This document shows, one piece after another, positions 34,850-46,443 of a stretch of 64,000 bases of DNA. The translations under genes and the position numbers were made by a program. Numbering within the stretch: the first letter of the stretch is position 1; each line of letters starts with the position of its first letter. Origin of the DNA: Cunninghamia lanceolata (lineage: Eukaryota; Streptophyta; Pinopsida; Cupressales; Cupressaceae); contig BSBN01001752.1 in assembly GCA_027924645.1 (NCBI GenBank), positions 14,933,001 through 14,997,000 of the forward strand, in the 5' to 3' direction. Below the pieces are notes generated by a model. That model searched no databases. It was not told the origin of the DNA and saw only the letters and a list, made by a program, of their open reading frames with translations.

Positions 34850-35174
34850 TGAAGATTTTTTAAACAAACAAATATGATAGCAGACAAACAAAAAACCATA
34901 AAAGGATAGATGCAGACACAGAGAATAAACTTTTATTGCTGTTGAAAAACTAGAGAGCTACAGCTCTTTATTACATTATATATATCTTTGCTACAAAGGA
35001 ATCTAAATAGAAAAAACAGAAAATAACAAACCAAAGATAGCATGATTTACATGCATCATCATGCAACACAAAAGTTGCCAAAATCCTAAAAGTATCTAAA
35101 TGAAACTAACTAAGAAAATAGAAATACTAAAATGGAAACTGCACAGGTGGCTGTGCCACATCAGTTATCCAACA
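34850..35174 (-). repeat. Copia 5' LTR (325 bp)
   Basis: This is the partner of 30429-30753. It lies next to the primer binding site at 34836-34847 and carries the element's promoter. Confidence 0.95.
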
Positions 35175-35960
35175 TTATTCCTGCTCATGACCCTCCTCTT
35201 AGTCAGGTGAATTATGGTTACAAAACTGGTTCGCGACATGATATGGAGGTGGGTCTCAAATTGAACAGATACAATAATGTTGGAGCACTACTACTATGGA
35301 ATTATCCGCAGCTACCAGGGAATGTCTATAGGTAGTTGCTAGGTTTGAGTGTCTCGTTCAAGTTACGACGTAGTATCATGCCAAGGGCACGCCACGAAAG
35401 AGACTTAATTGATTGGGAGGGGATCAATAATGTAGGTGCTACTCGAACGCGTTATTGATCTTCGATGGGTATGATCTCTTTCTAGAATGTGCCAACTAAA
35501 CCCCACATGAGATATCTTAAGCTACCTCCCTCCCATTCACACTTGTTAGCTTCTAGTATGGGGGTCCAGTGCTGTCATCTTCTGAGACATGGGAAGTGCA
35601 ATGAACGAGCAAGGACAGCAAAGGATTCGTTGTTATAGGGAGCTGTGTTAGTCAATACTTATTGGATGTGATCAAACAATGAGTTTCCAGGAAACTAGAG
35701 CCCCCCCCTAGTATAGTGGAGTGTCCCATTGGGTAGGGATTTCCAAGCGGTGGGTCCCATCAGTCACCTTCACCTTCGGTTGGACCCAGAGGAACTTCAG
35801 AGCTTGTCATACCGCAGCTAGTAGAACCATTCTTGCCACCTATATAGAGAAACGATAACCTATATAGGAGCCCGCCAGTTCCACTATCCCAAGGCTGGTG
35901 TTAACCCTCAATGGGAGTCAACAATATAGCCAAAGGGTGCTCCATGGCTAAAGATTATGA
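35175..35960. other. GC-rich foreign block (right part)
   Basis: This continues the sequence interrupted at 30428. Composition and texture match the left part and end near 35960, where AT-rich nuclear-type DNA returns. The short ORF that reads from inside the LTR into 35335 is a chance fusion. No gene was recognised. Confidence 0.5.
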
Positions 35961-36514
35961 GGGATTCGAACAATCTATATTTTTTGTGGCCCTAGGTGTT
36001 GGCATTTATCTCTCTTTCCCTTTATAACTTTTATCTCTACCTCTCTCTCCCACTCTATCTCTGTTTCTCTATTTTCTATGAATTTCCATAGATTGTGAAT
36101 TATGTAAGGCATGCAATGCATTGAAGTGTAACTTGAAAAAAATATTGAAACCTTCATTTTGTACTAATATGGACTTCAATAGATTAGAAATTCCTTATTT
36201 TTTGTAGCCAAGTTCCCACCTAAATTGAAGAGGCTACCAAAAACAAGTATTGAAAATTATGGACATTATTATTATTTTGATTCTATGTAGAAAATTAGTT
36301 TTCACAACCATCATGGGACTAATTGCAAGTATGGATGTTGCCAATTATAGACCCATATGTTATTTTGATAATAAATTCTTTATTTTATACTTGTCTACAC
36401 TTAAATAGATTAGTAATTTCTTATTTTATCATAAGTCATGTTCCCTAAAATTGAAGAGGCTAGCAAAAACAAGTATTGAAATTTATGGACATTATTTTGA
36501 TTATATGGAGCAAA

Positions 36515-36690
36515 TTTGTTTGCAGGCTTGGATGTTACCAATAATAATTATAGGGTTATTAGTTTGATTAGTCTTTCTAATCATGGTTTCATTTTACAAG
36601 GATTGAATGAAAGCCTAGAGGATTGCAAAAAATCAAATTTCATAAAAGAAAGCACTTAGATTTAGAAAAGGAGTAGTATGAAACCGATCA
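36515..36690 (+). repeat. Exon-like repeat, copy A (frameshifted)
   Basis: It starts after TTTGCAG with GCTTGGATGTTACC and includes CAAGGATTGAATGAAAGCCTAGAGG. It matches 37676-37850 closely but has lost one base in the GAGGATTGC region, so its frame breaks where copy B stays open. A third, shorter match lies near 36310-36350. Confidence 0.6.
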
Positions 36691-36764
36691 CAAGAGGAAG
36701 AGAGAGATAGAGAAGAGGAAGAAAGAGAGTTAAAAAGGTGGGGGGAGTGGTTTAATACTCCCTT

Positions 36765-36955
36765 CCATTTATCTCTCTCTCTCCATATCTTCCTTTCTCT
36801 CTCCTTCCTCTATCTCTCCTCTCTCACTCTCTCTCGATCTCTCTACTTCTCTTGATCTCTCTCTCTCTCTATCTATCTCTCTAACTTTATATATGTCTAT
36901 CTATCTTCCTTTCTCTTTCTCTCTCTCTTCTCTCCATCTCTCTATCATTATTAAG
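36765..36955 (+). repeat. CT-rich microsatellite
   Basis: This is a long run of CTCTCT, TATCTCTCT and CTATCTAT words, followed by a shorter similar tract near 37000-37075. It is simple-sequence DNA. Confidence 0.85.
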
Positions 36956-37379
36956 AAAGAGAAAGATATATGGTAAGAGCTATAGATGGAGAACAATCTA
37001 TCCCTATCTATCTCTCTTTCTCTACCCCTATCTCTATGTTCCCTTCTTTCTTCCATCATTTCTCCGTCTCTATAGTCGCTTATTTGACAAAAAAAGACTT
37101 AACGAAATGATTAATTAAATTAGAGGTTTTGATCTGATAATAGGTGGAAGCCCATATAATAATTTGATAGGAAACAATAGGAACACAATGGATGGGCTAG
37201 AGGGGAAGCATTCCTCTATTTTCTATGAATTTCTATGGATAGTGAATTATGTAAGTCATATAATGCATTCAAGTGTAGCTTGATACAATAATGAAACCCT
37301 CATTTTATACTAATCTAGACTTAAGGAATATCTTCTTGCTTTGCATGTTGCTAGTTAGAAGAAGTTCCATCATTAATGT

Positions 37380-37640
37380 ATTAAATCAATAGATCTGGAG
37401 ATGTATGGTTTAAATGGATGGTAGATATTTGAAATTCTTTCTTGATGGGATGTAATATTTTTCTATAATAAACAAATATCATTGTGAATGTTTTTGAATG
37501 GATGGCATAGTAGTAGTTCAGTCCAACTGAATGCTTGAAAACATTGATCTTCTATTGCTAGGATGGTGGTGAAATGAGGGGAGACTCAAACAATAGCTAA
37601 TGTCTATGCATTTGTTAGACTTTTGTGATGCTGCAAATGC
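37380..37640. repeat. Dispersed repeat, copy right of the GC-rich block
   Basis: It matches 23690-23975 in order and orientation (see that entry). It directly precedes the exon-like repeat copy B. Confidence 0.55.
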
Positions 37641-37661
37641 CTATTTGTTTGCATAATCAAC

Positions 37662-37865
37662 ATGGGACTAATTGCAGGCTTGGATGTTGCCAATTACAAT
37701 CCCAAGGTTAATAGGTTGATTAGTCATGCTAACCATGGTTTCCTTTTGCAAGGATTGAATGAAAGCCTAGAGGATGTGCAGAAAATCAAATTTCATAAAA
37801 GAAAACACTTATATTTTGAAAATATTACTATGAAACCCATCACAAGAAACCATTTTAGAAGATAA
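37662..37865 (+). other. Exon-like ORF of unknown identity (copy B)
   Basis: A 67-codon ORF contains GLDVANYNP, LISHANHGF and LQGLNESLEDVQKIKF. A possible acceptor, TTGCAG, ends at 37675 before GCTTGGATG. The same block occurs, frameshifted, at 36515-36690, and most differences between the copies leave similar amino acids (Ala/Thr, Val/Ile), which hints at past coding function. I do not recognise the family. It could be a duplicated exon of a host gene or a retroelement piece. Confidence 0.3.
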
Positions 37866-37869
37866 AGCT

Positions 37870-40485
37870 TAAATAAAGCATGTCTTCCAAATATTTTTTT
37901 CTAGAATATAAAAATATAATTTTTTGTTTACCACACTGTGTCAAAGCATTGGTTGGATTTAGTGACTACTTTCCTTGGGTGCTTTGCAAGAATAGGTATA
38001 AGAACCAATGTAAGAATGAAGATGAACTGTGAAGACCAGTATCTCTCCTATTGATATTCATGTATCCTCTAGATTTAATGAATTATGTCATTGTATTCTC
38101 CCTTTAGTAGACTTCCGAGCATGTATCCAACCACAAGCCTACTAAAGTGGGGGCAAACTATAATAACTAAAATTCCCTTACCCTTATTACACTTTTGTGT
38201 CCATTTTATATGTTATCCCATATGTGCATTTTGTGTATCATTTTAACCCTTTTTACCTAACCTTTGTTGTTCTCTAGCCATGTTGTACCCCTTTCTAGTG
38301 TTGTTCCTAAGCCTTATTTAGCCTTCCTAACTATTGTCTTTCATTTAATTTTCATCCCCTTCCTATGTCCTAAGCCTCCTTTTACTTTTTTCCTTATTGA
38401 CACCTTTAACCTCCTCGTTAAGCCTCAACTTGTCAATGCTAGCATTGTCCTATATGTGAACCCCACCTTTCCCCTTCATAAAACATGTCTATATTTTTTT
38501 TGTATTTTAGCATAGTAATTTCAAGTTTCCTAGTCGTGCATGCATTCATTTAGCATATTCTCCTCCAACATTTGATAAGGTGTGTCTAGTTGGAGACAAC
38601 CTTAGGTACCTTATTTTTCATTTGATTTACATCTAATTACCTATACATAACCTTAATTTGCATTTGGTTTACACGTACTTGCACATAACCACACTTAAAA
38701 AATATTAAAAAGTATTATTTTTTATTATTTCACCTATTATCAAGAATTTAATATTTAAATCATTACTTAATTCATTATTAGTAACGACCCTCTAGTGGAT
38801 TTAGTTGCAAATAAAAAGACCTAAAATTCTAACAACCCACTTAGCAAATTAGTAGGGCAGTTAGCCATCTAGCTCAAGAGGGAGTAATGTTTGTCCATGT
38901 CTTGTCAAATAATAGATTGAAAACATAAAGACATGGGAGAAATATTAGAGTGGAATGATGATGGAGCATCAATAAATCTTGCTTTGGGGGAGGTGGGAGG
39001 AGACAGTTCCATTATTGCAAAAGTGTTAGGTTAGTGAAAAAGTCTAGGAATAGGCATAGGTTTGTGGACTAGGCAATCTTCTATCCAATCACCTTCTTGT
39101 CTATAAAAGAAACAAGAATTCAAATTTCTCAAATATGTAATAGAAATGAGGGTGCACATGAAGAGTTGAGAAATTATGTATTGTTTGTACACAAAACTAT
39201 GTATTCCAAATAAAAGGCAATCCCTTTAATTAAGCGTTTAAATGACAAATTGAGGCAAGAAATCTCTAACCACATGGGATATTAATATTTCTAGAGGAAA
39301 CATTTAGATAGAAACCAAAGTCCCATGCCTAGCGGTAGCTTGATTTAGTTAAAATGGTTTGTATAGATCATAATGCAGAATTGCTTATGCATGCTTTGCT
39401 AGATAAAATGTCATCATGAGGATTCAACAATGATAAATTAATTGTTTCCATCATCATTCATATTCTAGTAGATAATGAGTCACATCCTCAATTAGTTCAC
39501 TTACTTTTCAATTGTTCGTCCATCATTACACCTTGTCACAAGCTCCTCTATTGGTGGTTTAACAAGGGGATTACTAGTGCAACCAAGAAGCAACAATAGG
39601 ATGATGAAATGAGACTAGGTTTTATTTTTTTGAGTTTAAAATCATTGCTTATTATAAAGGAGGAAAGGAATCAAGGTCTTGGGGCTTCAAATCTACCAAG
39701 GCATAGGTGGACATGACGAGGGACTCTAAGTTTTGGAAATGTTTATCATCGTTTACATGGCAAGGGGGCTAGTGTCTTTTTCATTAGAAGGGTAAGGAAA
39801 CCAACACAAAAGAACATGATCAATGCCATCGAGAGGAAGAGTGTTAGTCTTATATGAATTTGGAGGTTTTAATGAACTAATCAACTCAAAGCTAAGAATA
39901 CAATTTTTTACATGTCTTTTTTATAATTATCATTGATAAGATTAAATCTTGACAAGAATGGCAACCATGGAAGGAGGATAGGAACTAATTAGTGGCTATG
40001 AGACAAAATAAATGTAGTCATGAAGGAAGACAAGAACTACTAAGGTATCTCATATCATTCATCATTACAATTTTTGAAAGTACTTGTAAATTGACAATCA
40101 CCTTTCTCTAATGTAAATGTAAACTTGTAAAATTGTCTTTTGCCATTGGTGGGCATCTTAACTTGTCATAAAGATAGTTAAAGATAGTATATAGACATTA
40201 AGGCTGGATATTATCTCTACAACAAGGTGTTATTAGACCATTATTGAATCTAAATCTCTCACCTCACTTTGAGAAAAAAATAGTTGTTTATAGGTCGTTG
40301 GTCATTAGGTGTTAGGTTTTTTTTTCTTCGAGTGTGTTTTTTTATATAATAATCCACGTGAATGAATTTATTTCTTGGGATTTGTACACATAATCTAAAT
40401 ATTTATTCCAATCAAATTAGTCGAATGATAGATGATATAGGGTAATGTAAAAAATATTAAAAAAAGAGGGTGGTGGTGGGGTGGG
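37870..40485. other. AT-rich DNA without recognised genes
   Basis: No ORF with a recognisable domain was found. The ORF at 38264-38515 is hydrophobic and Pro/Phe-rich but has no start context or homologue I know. Near 40320-40350 there is a T-run region just before the LTR element. Confidence 0.5.
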
Positions 40486-40490
40486 ACCAA
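40486..40490. repeat. Target-site duplication accaa (left)
   Basis: accaa precedes the left LTR and is repeated exactly at 48815-48819 after the right LTR. Confidence 0.9.
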
Positions 40491-42836
40491 TGATGGTGTC
40501 AGATTGTCATTGATGTCAAAAAGGTTGAGTTGATATTAGTGAACATCTGAAGAACACTAATGAGGAGGTAAGTGCAAGTTGTGTGAAGTTGTTGACAGGA
40601 GTTGCCATATCACAGCTTGTTCAGTATGCTTGGTCAGTGTTCACAATTTGTCATCTTGATTGTAGCTTGTTGTAATCACAGTGGTTTGGAGGTTTGGTAT
40701 GATCTCAGTATTCATATGGTGTTCATCTCAGTATTCAGGTGGTAAAAACTCTTACAAGTGGTTCATGATGTAATAGTTTGGTCATCGTAAAAGTGTGACA
40801 TTTGATCTTTAGGTTTACTTGTTCTTCTTATTATGACCATATTCTTATCTCTCTATTGTCTAAAAACAAAGGGTGTTGGGTCATGTAATAAGTTTGTTTG
40901 TCACATCATAAATGATGTCTCATCTTTATTTTAAAGGTTCTGTGACTGGCTTGATCTCTGATTAAATATTCTACATCTGCTCTTTTATCTCATGTTTTAA
41001 AGGTTCTTATCACCCAAACATTAGTGTTGCCCAAGATATCTCTTTATCCCCTTTGAAGCTTATTAAAACCGTCAAATGCACTTTTGTTCTAATTGAAGGG
41101 TGACCGGTCGGGGTAGTTGATGTCACTTAAGTGACAAAGTTTAAGGGGTCTGCATCGTAATTATAACCGGCCCCATCTACTAGGTTCCCAGTCAGCAGGT
41201 AAGACATAATAGCAACTTGGCGGGAATTCCTCATCGATGGTTGCATTTAAACTGGCAAGTGGCGCGATGTGCTGATCGTGTGATCAAAATTCAAAATATT
41301 GAAAGCCCGAAGGACAGTCAATGGCATTAAGATTGACGGTTTCTCTTGGTGCAAAAGCCTTTTTTTTTGGTCTTTTCACCTTTCCACCGAGATAAACACT
41401 AGAAAGTTTCCTTCTTGAAGAAGATGAAAAAGAGATCTCGTGAGATTTTTTGAAAAGGAAGGTGATCAGTTTTTAAGGAAACAAAGATATGCATGAGAAA
41501 TATATATAATGTTTGAAGAGGAAACCGTGGAAAGATTTTTTTTATTCTTTTGAATAAAGAATTTTTTAAGAAGAGATTTTTTCTTAGAAGATTTTTTTTG
41601 GGAAGATTGTTTTTTTTTCTCATGATAAGTTTTAAAAGATTTTTGAAGGATCATTTTGCACAGAAAATGAACATAAATTTTTATGCAATGGTGAAGACAA
41701 TGATCTAGAAAATGGGGATATTATATGCAGGTGTTTTGATAAGGGTCAGAGGAATATGAAGAGATTTTTGAAACAAATTTTTGTGGAAGATTTTTCAAGA
41801 GTTAAGATGATTTTATTTTCTTGTCTTCATACAAAGGAAATCCAAAGAGAGATTGAAGATACTCTTGCAGATTGAGAAGAAGAAGAAGCTCAAAGGTTTT
41901 TAAATGTAAAAGCTTGGAAGTTTTTAAGGAAATTTTTTACAGATGATTTGTTTTGAGATGTGGAATATGAAGATGAAAATTGAAAAGAAAATGATTTTAT
42001 TTTGAAGAAATGTAATTTGTTGCAGGACAAAAAGAGGATACAAGAAGAGTCTTTATTTTACAGGGCACTGATTAACATTATATTGTAAATTAGATTTTTA
42101 TTCTTGCAGATGGATTTTTATTGTACAGATATTATTTTTAAGATGTTTACAGAGACGAGAAAATGAAAAGATTTTATTAAGACATTGAAGAAAATATAAA
42201 GAGGATTTGAATATGAAAAGATATTCAGAATTTGTATATAATGGTTTTAAAGTACATTGACAGTGAGTGTGTGTGGGATGAGATACAGAAATGAAGACAT
42301 TTCCTAATAGATTCTTTTCAAGAGAAAAGAATAATGATAAGATGATACTGAGTTTGTAATGTAGAGATAATCAGCTGATTTATTATGTAGGTGTGAAGGA
42401 ATTGAGAATTGAATGGAAATAGAGTATCCCTCTGGTTTGGTTTATAACTTCTATTGGTGATTTGGTTTGCTAGTGAGGCATTGTATTAGCCAGTGAGGCT
42501 TATAGGTCAGTGTGACCTTGATATTTGTCAGTGAGACAATTTGTATTGCCAGTGAGGCATATTTTTCAGTTAAGCCAGTGAGGCAATTCTGGAGTGGTTT
42601 TTCTACCCCTGGAGGGTTTTCCACTCGTGCAATTCTTGTGTCTTGATTTTCTTTCTGTGGTTGTATGTTTTACTCATGAGTTTTTGTTTTCCATTCTCAG
42701 TTATGTTCACATGTATTTGAGAAATCAATGATAGCTCTCTCTCTTTGTACTCTGCAAGTTAAAGTTTTTAAAAAGATTAGAAATTTCACAGAACACTGAT
42801 TCACCCCCCCCTCTCAGTGTTGCCTTGACTCCTACA
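40491..42836 (+). repeat. 5' LTR of the gag-only element (2346 bp)
   Basis: It starts TGATGGTGTCAG and ends TCCTACA. It is almost identical to 46444-48814, differing by scattered substitutions and a 25-bp tandem duplication in the right copy. The 3' part holds repeated CCAGTGAGGCA units (42475-42585), a GAGTGG...CCACTC hairpin (42592-42626) and the terminal ACTGATTCACCCCCCCCTCTCAGT. Confidence 0.95.
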
Positions 42837-42838
42837 AT

Positions 42839-42852
42839 TGGTATCAGAGCCA
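42839..42852 (+). other. Primer binding site (tRNA-Met type)
   Basis: TGGTATCAGAGCC starts two bases after the 5' LTR. It is complementary to the 3' end of plant initiator tRNA-Met, the usual primer of copia elements. Confidence 0.9.
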
Positions 42853-42904
42853 GTTTCCCTCTTGCAGCTTAATCAGCTTGGGTAGGTCTTGTGTGTGGAG
42901 TTCA

Positions 42905-44470
42905 ATGGGTAAGTGCAGGAGAAATAAGAACATAAGAAATGTTAACATTCATTCTGGTAAAAAGACATCATCCATATCAAATCTAGAATTTGATAAAAAG
43001 TTAGTTGATAAAGTTGTTCTCCAAGTTGAATCTGATATTGTCTTAGAAGAAAATTTTTCAGATGTTCCTCAGTTTGATGGTTCAAATTTTTCAATTTGGT
43101 ATGTTAGAATGCAAGTGTATTTATCCTCCTTACGATATGATGTTTTAATGTCAGTTGAAAATGGTATTTCTGCAAATAACAAAGAAGCTCTTGAATGTAA
43201 TCAGATTGCAAAGAAGGCCATATTGTCTGCTCTATCTAATGATGTTACTTGTAAAGTTATGGATTGTGTTACAGCTCAGGACATGTGGAGGAGATTGATA
43301 AAAATTTATCAAGGTAGTACACTTGAAGAAGAAAACAACTCATTATCTGAGAAGAGTAACAATGATGAAAATCTTTCACATGAAGGAGATGAGACTCAAT
43401 CATATTTTGAAGAAGATCAGATTATTAGTGATGAAGAACAAGAATGTGAAATAGATATGGAAGGAGAGCTTATATATGCTTTGAGTGAGCTCAAGAAGTA
43501 TAAGAGAGAGAATCAGAAACTAAATTTGTTGCTGCAACAAGAAAGAGAATCTAAAGATAATGTACATTCAGAACTTGAAATTGTATCTACAGATCTTGAA
43601 GAGGCCAGATGTTAAATTATAAGTTTAAAAACATACATTGATGACTCAGATAAACTAGTTGCTAGATTAAAGATAGAAATTGAAGAAGCTAAGAGGATAG
43701 CTGATGTCTCAATTTCTAACCTTGAAGTTTCAAGGATTGAGAATCTAAAACTGGAAGGTAAAATTATCAATCTGAGAAAAGAGTATGATGGTCTTAAGAA
43801 GTATAAGGAATTTGAAGAAAGCACAAGGAAGCTACAAGAGATGCTTGGTAAACAAAAACTATATGGAGACACTACTGGACTTGGTTTTGAAGAAGGAGAA
43901 TGTTCAAAAGCTGATTCAAGTCATCATGTTGCTGTCAGAGAAAGTAAAAGGAAGAATGAAACAGAACAGAAAACTAGAGATGAATTTGTGCACAATCAAA
44001 GAAGAAATTTTAGAAAACCTGCATCTATAAGACAAGCTTACATGTACAGGTATAACTATTCATTTAATGGTTACTGTTATACTTGTAATCATTTTGGTCA
44101 TAAAGCAGTTGTTTGCAAAAAGAATACTAACCTTGTATGTTACAAGTGCAATAATGTTGGACATATTCAAAGAAACTGCAAAATGAACAGATTGTATGAT
44201 CCTTTATGGAAGCTTAATATGAGTGCTCAAAGGTATTATCAGTCAATTGATTTTGATTACAATATAATTTGTTATAATTGCAACTCTCTTGGTCATAAAG
44301 CACACAGTTGCAGGAAAGCTCCACCTAATTTGAAAGGTTGGGAAAAGAAAAGGACAGAAAAGGTTTGGAGGAAGAAAGAGCCTGTTAAAATTTGGAAGCA
44401 GAAAGAAAGTAAAGAGAAGCCAGAATTTAAGCTTGTGCATCCTACACAAGTCACTTCATCAGTTGCATAA
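42905..44470 (+). pseudogene. Gag with coiled coil and three CCHC knuckles, one internal stop
   Basis: The first ATG in frame (42905) opens MGKCRRNKN. One frame runs to TAA at 44468-44470 (521 codons) with a single internal TAA at 43613. Order of parts: basic N-terminus; a UBN2-like Gag core (about 43060-43320, VPQFDGSNFSIW and AQDMWRRL); an acidic stretch; a long predicted coiled coil (about 43450-43830); and three canonical CX2CX4HX4C knuckles (CYTCNHFGHKAVVC, CYKCNNVGHIQRNC, CYNCNSLGHKAHSC) at about 44078-44315; then a very basic tail. It would form the particle and bind the element RNA. The TAA may be a defect of this copy only. Related Gag sequence appears at 58043 and, on the minus strand, at 63353-64000. 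Confidence 0.85.
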
Positions 44471-46431
44471 TAGATAGCATGAAGTGAGGGGGAGTTATTC
44501 ATGTTCTATCAAGTATCCCCAAAGGGTTTCAGGAAGAAGATCATTTGATGTTTATCAATTTGATGATCTTGTTTTTTGTTGAAATCATCTTTGATAATGT
44601 TTGATAGGTAATCATTGACTTATTATGCTTTCAAGATATTGACGAGTTCAAATGCACAAATTATTAGACAAATGATCCTGATTACAAAAATTGAATTATC
44701 ATGGTATTGCAATCCAAAGTGTTTTGGAAAGTGTTGATTGCAATAATATCTTGTTTTGAATGATAAAGTCAAGAGGCAAGAGTTCTTGTTGATTGCAGTA
44801 TGTTTCATCAGATTTAACAGTGTGTTGTAAAGAGATGTGCAGGATCAGCAGGATGGTCTTCATTCTTTTCATGTCAAAAAGGATGTGTAATAATTCTTGG
44901 TTGCAGAATGAATGTTCATTTAGAAGTGATCATTGGTATAATAATTTAACATGCTCTTTGTTGGTTTTCCTCATTAATATGGTTCAGGAAGGTATATGCA
45001 AAGTGTGGTTTCAGGTATGAGCTTCAAGTTATGATAATCTAGTGTTTCTTATGACATTGATGGTGAATCTTGTATCAGAGGCAAGTAAAAATCTTATCAA
45101 AAATGGTCTTCTTGGCATCTTGTGTTGAGAACTATGTCATAAGGAGTCTTCATGATTTTTGCCTACAAATTTGTTCCTCAAAGAGTTTGGTGATATTGTG
45201 ACTTGATCCTATTTTGTATATTGTTCATATCATACCTACATGGTTGAGTTGTCATGTTGCTTCAGTAAAGGTGTTCTCAAGGAACTTTCATCAGATATGT
45301 TTTTTTGTATCAGAATTGACAAGTGTCTTGTGTAGAACAAGAGGTTAGTTCAGATGGTCTTCATTCTTTGCCATGACAGAAAAAGTGTCAGAATAGTTTG
45401 GTTGCAGGATGATAATTTGATGATTATATCTATTACTTTGTTGAGTTATGACATGTGTCTTGGAGTTTCAGGTGGTTTGAAGATAATATCAAAAGAAGAT
45501 GATAAACTAGAAATATTAAGGAGTTTCTGATGTTTCATTGATGATCTTCATCTCTAATTTGTTTTAGACAGTGTTCTTCAAGCTATGATATTGATGGTGA
45601 TATCTTGTATTTTTTCAAAGGAAGTAATCAGAGGATCTCATTGATGTTAGTGTTTCATCTTCATCTACAAATTTGTGTTGTGATTAGAAGTGGTATAGTG
45701 CAGTCTATGGGCAGCTTGTAACAATGGTTTGGTGCTTGGTTTGATATGCCTTACATGATTGTTTGATGTCTTGTTGCTCTCAAGTTTTTATGGTTGTTCA
45801 ATTTGCAGATGAACATGGAAAGAGCTCAGAGCTCTCAGGAAAAGTTTTGGACAGCAAATTGGAAAAATAATCAGTGCCTTAAGTGGTATTTCAATTCTTG
45901 ATTGGTATGTTTATGATTTCTTTGCAAAAGTGTTCAGAAGGTTGAATAACAGTAAATGGATGGTATTGAGTTGAGTTATGTTGATTAGTGGTATTCAACA
46001 AAGGGGAAACAAATAGATTCATTGGAGTTTTGTCATGTGGGTCAAAAAAGGTTGTTGATTGAAGAAAAATTGTTTGTTTTGTCATCAGGAGTGTGTCAGT
46101 CTTCATCTTCATAATGGTATTGTCATCAGATGTAAGTTTCATGGTATCTTTTTGCTCTCAAGTTTGAAACTTGATATTTAGGATAAGTTTAGCAAAATTG
46201 CATTCAGTGCTTTCAAAGGTAAGTGGTTCTTATTTTTGGTTGAAGATAACAAGATAACAGGAGTTTATGTCTTCAAGGTGCTCTTAATGCAATGTGATTA
46301 CAATTGTTATGTTCATACTATAACATCTTTCAGTGGAGTTGTTCTCAGGAGGAGTTGTTTCAGGGTTTGTCATCTGATGTCAAAAAGGGGGAGAAAGAAA
46401 GAATGCTTTATGAAGTTTTGCCATCAATGAC
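44471..46431 (+). other. Non-coding interior of the gag-only element with a degenerate duplication
   Basis: This ~1.96 kb has no ORF of note and no pol motifs. It contains a diverged duplication: GATGGTCTTCATTCTTT near 44852 recurs near 45355, a GGTTGCAG-ATGA word follows each, and CTTCAAG-TATGATA near 45024 recurs near 45578. This indicates a ~0.5-kb unit present twice. Confidence 0.6.
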
Positions 46432-46443
46432 AAAGGGGGAGAT
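46432..46443 (+). other. Polypurine tract of the gag-only element
   Basis: AAAGGGGGAGAT directly abuts the 3' LTR, as needed to prime plus-strand synthesis. An earlier GGGGGAGAAAG run lies near 46387. Confidence 0.85.

Larger units (their letters stand above)
30429..35174 (-). mobile_element. Young full-length Ty1/copia element in the GC-rich block
   Basis: This is a 4746-bp element with 325-bp LTRs (~98% identical by eye), a perfect 5-bp target duplication (ttatt), a tRNA-Met-type primer binding site (complement of GCTCTGATACCA, 34836-34847) and a polypurine tract. It reads on the minus strand. It is one of the younger insertions in the window, and gives a lower bound on the age of the GC-rich block it interrupts. 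Confidence 0.95.

Noticed and set aside
38264..38515. 83-aa hydrophobic ORF as a small membrane protein
   Set aside because: No homologue is recognised, its composition follows a T/C-rich strand, and there is no splice or promoter context.
41399..41654. Lys/Phe-rich ORFs on the minus strand (and again at 47228-47632)
   Set aside because: They lie inside the two copies of the long LTR, antisense, and derive from A/T-run composition. They are not genes.
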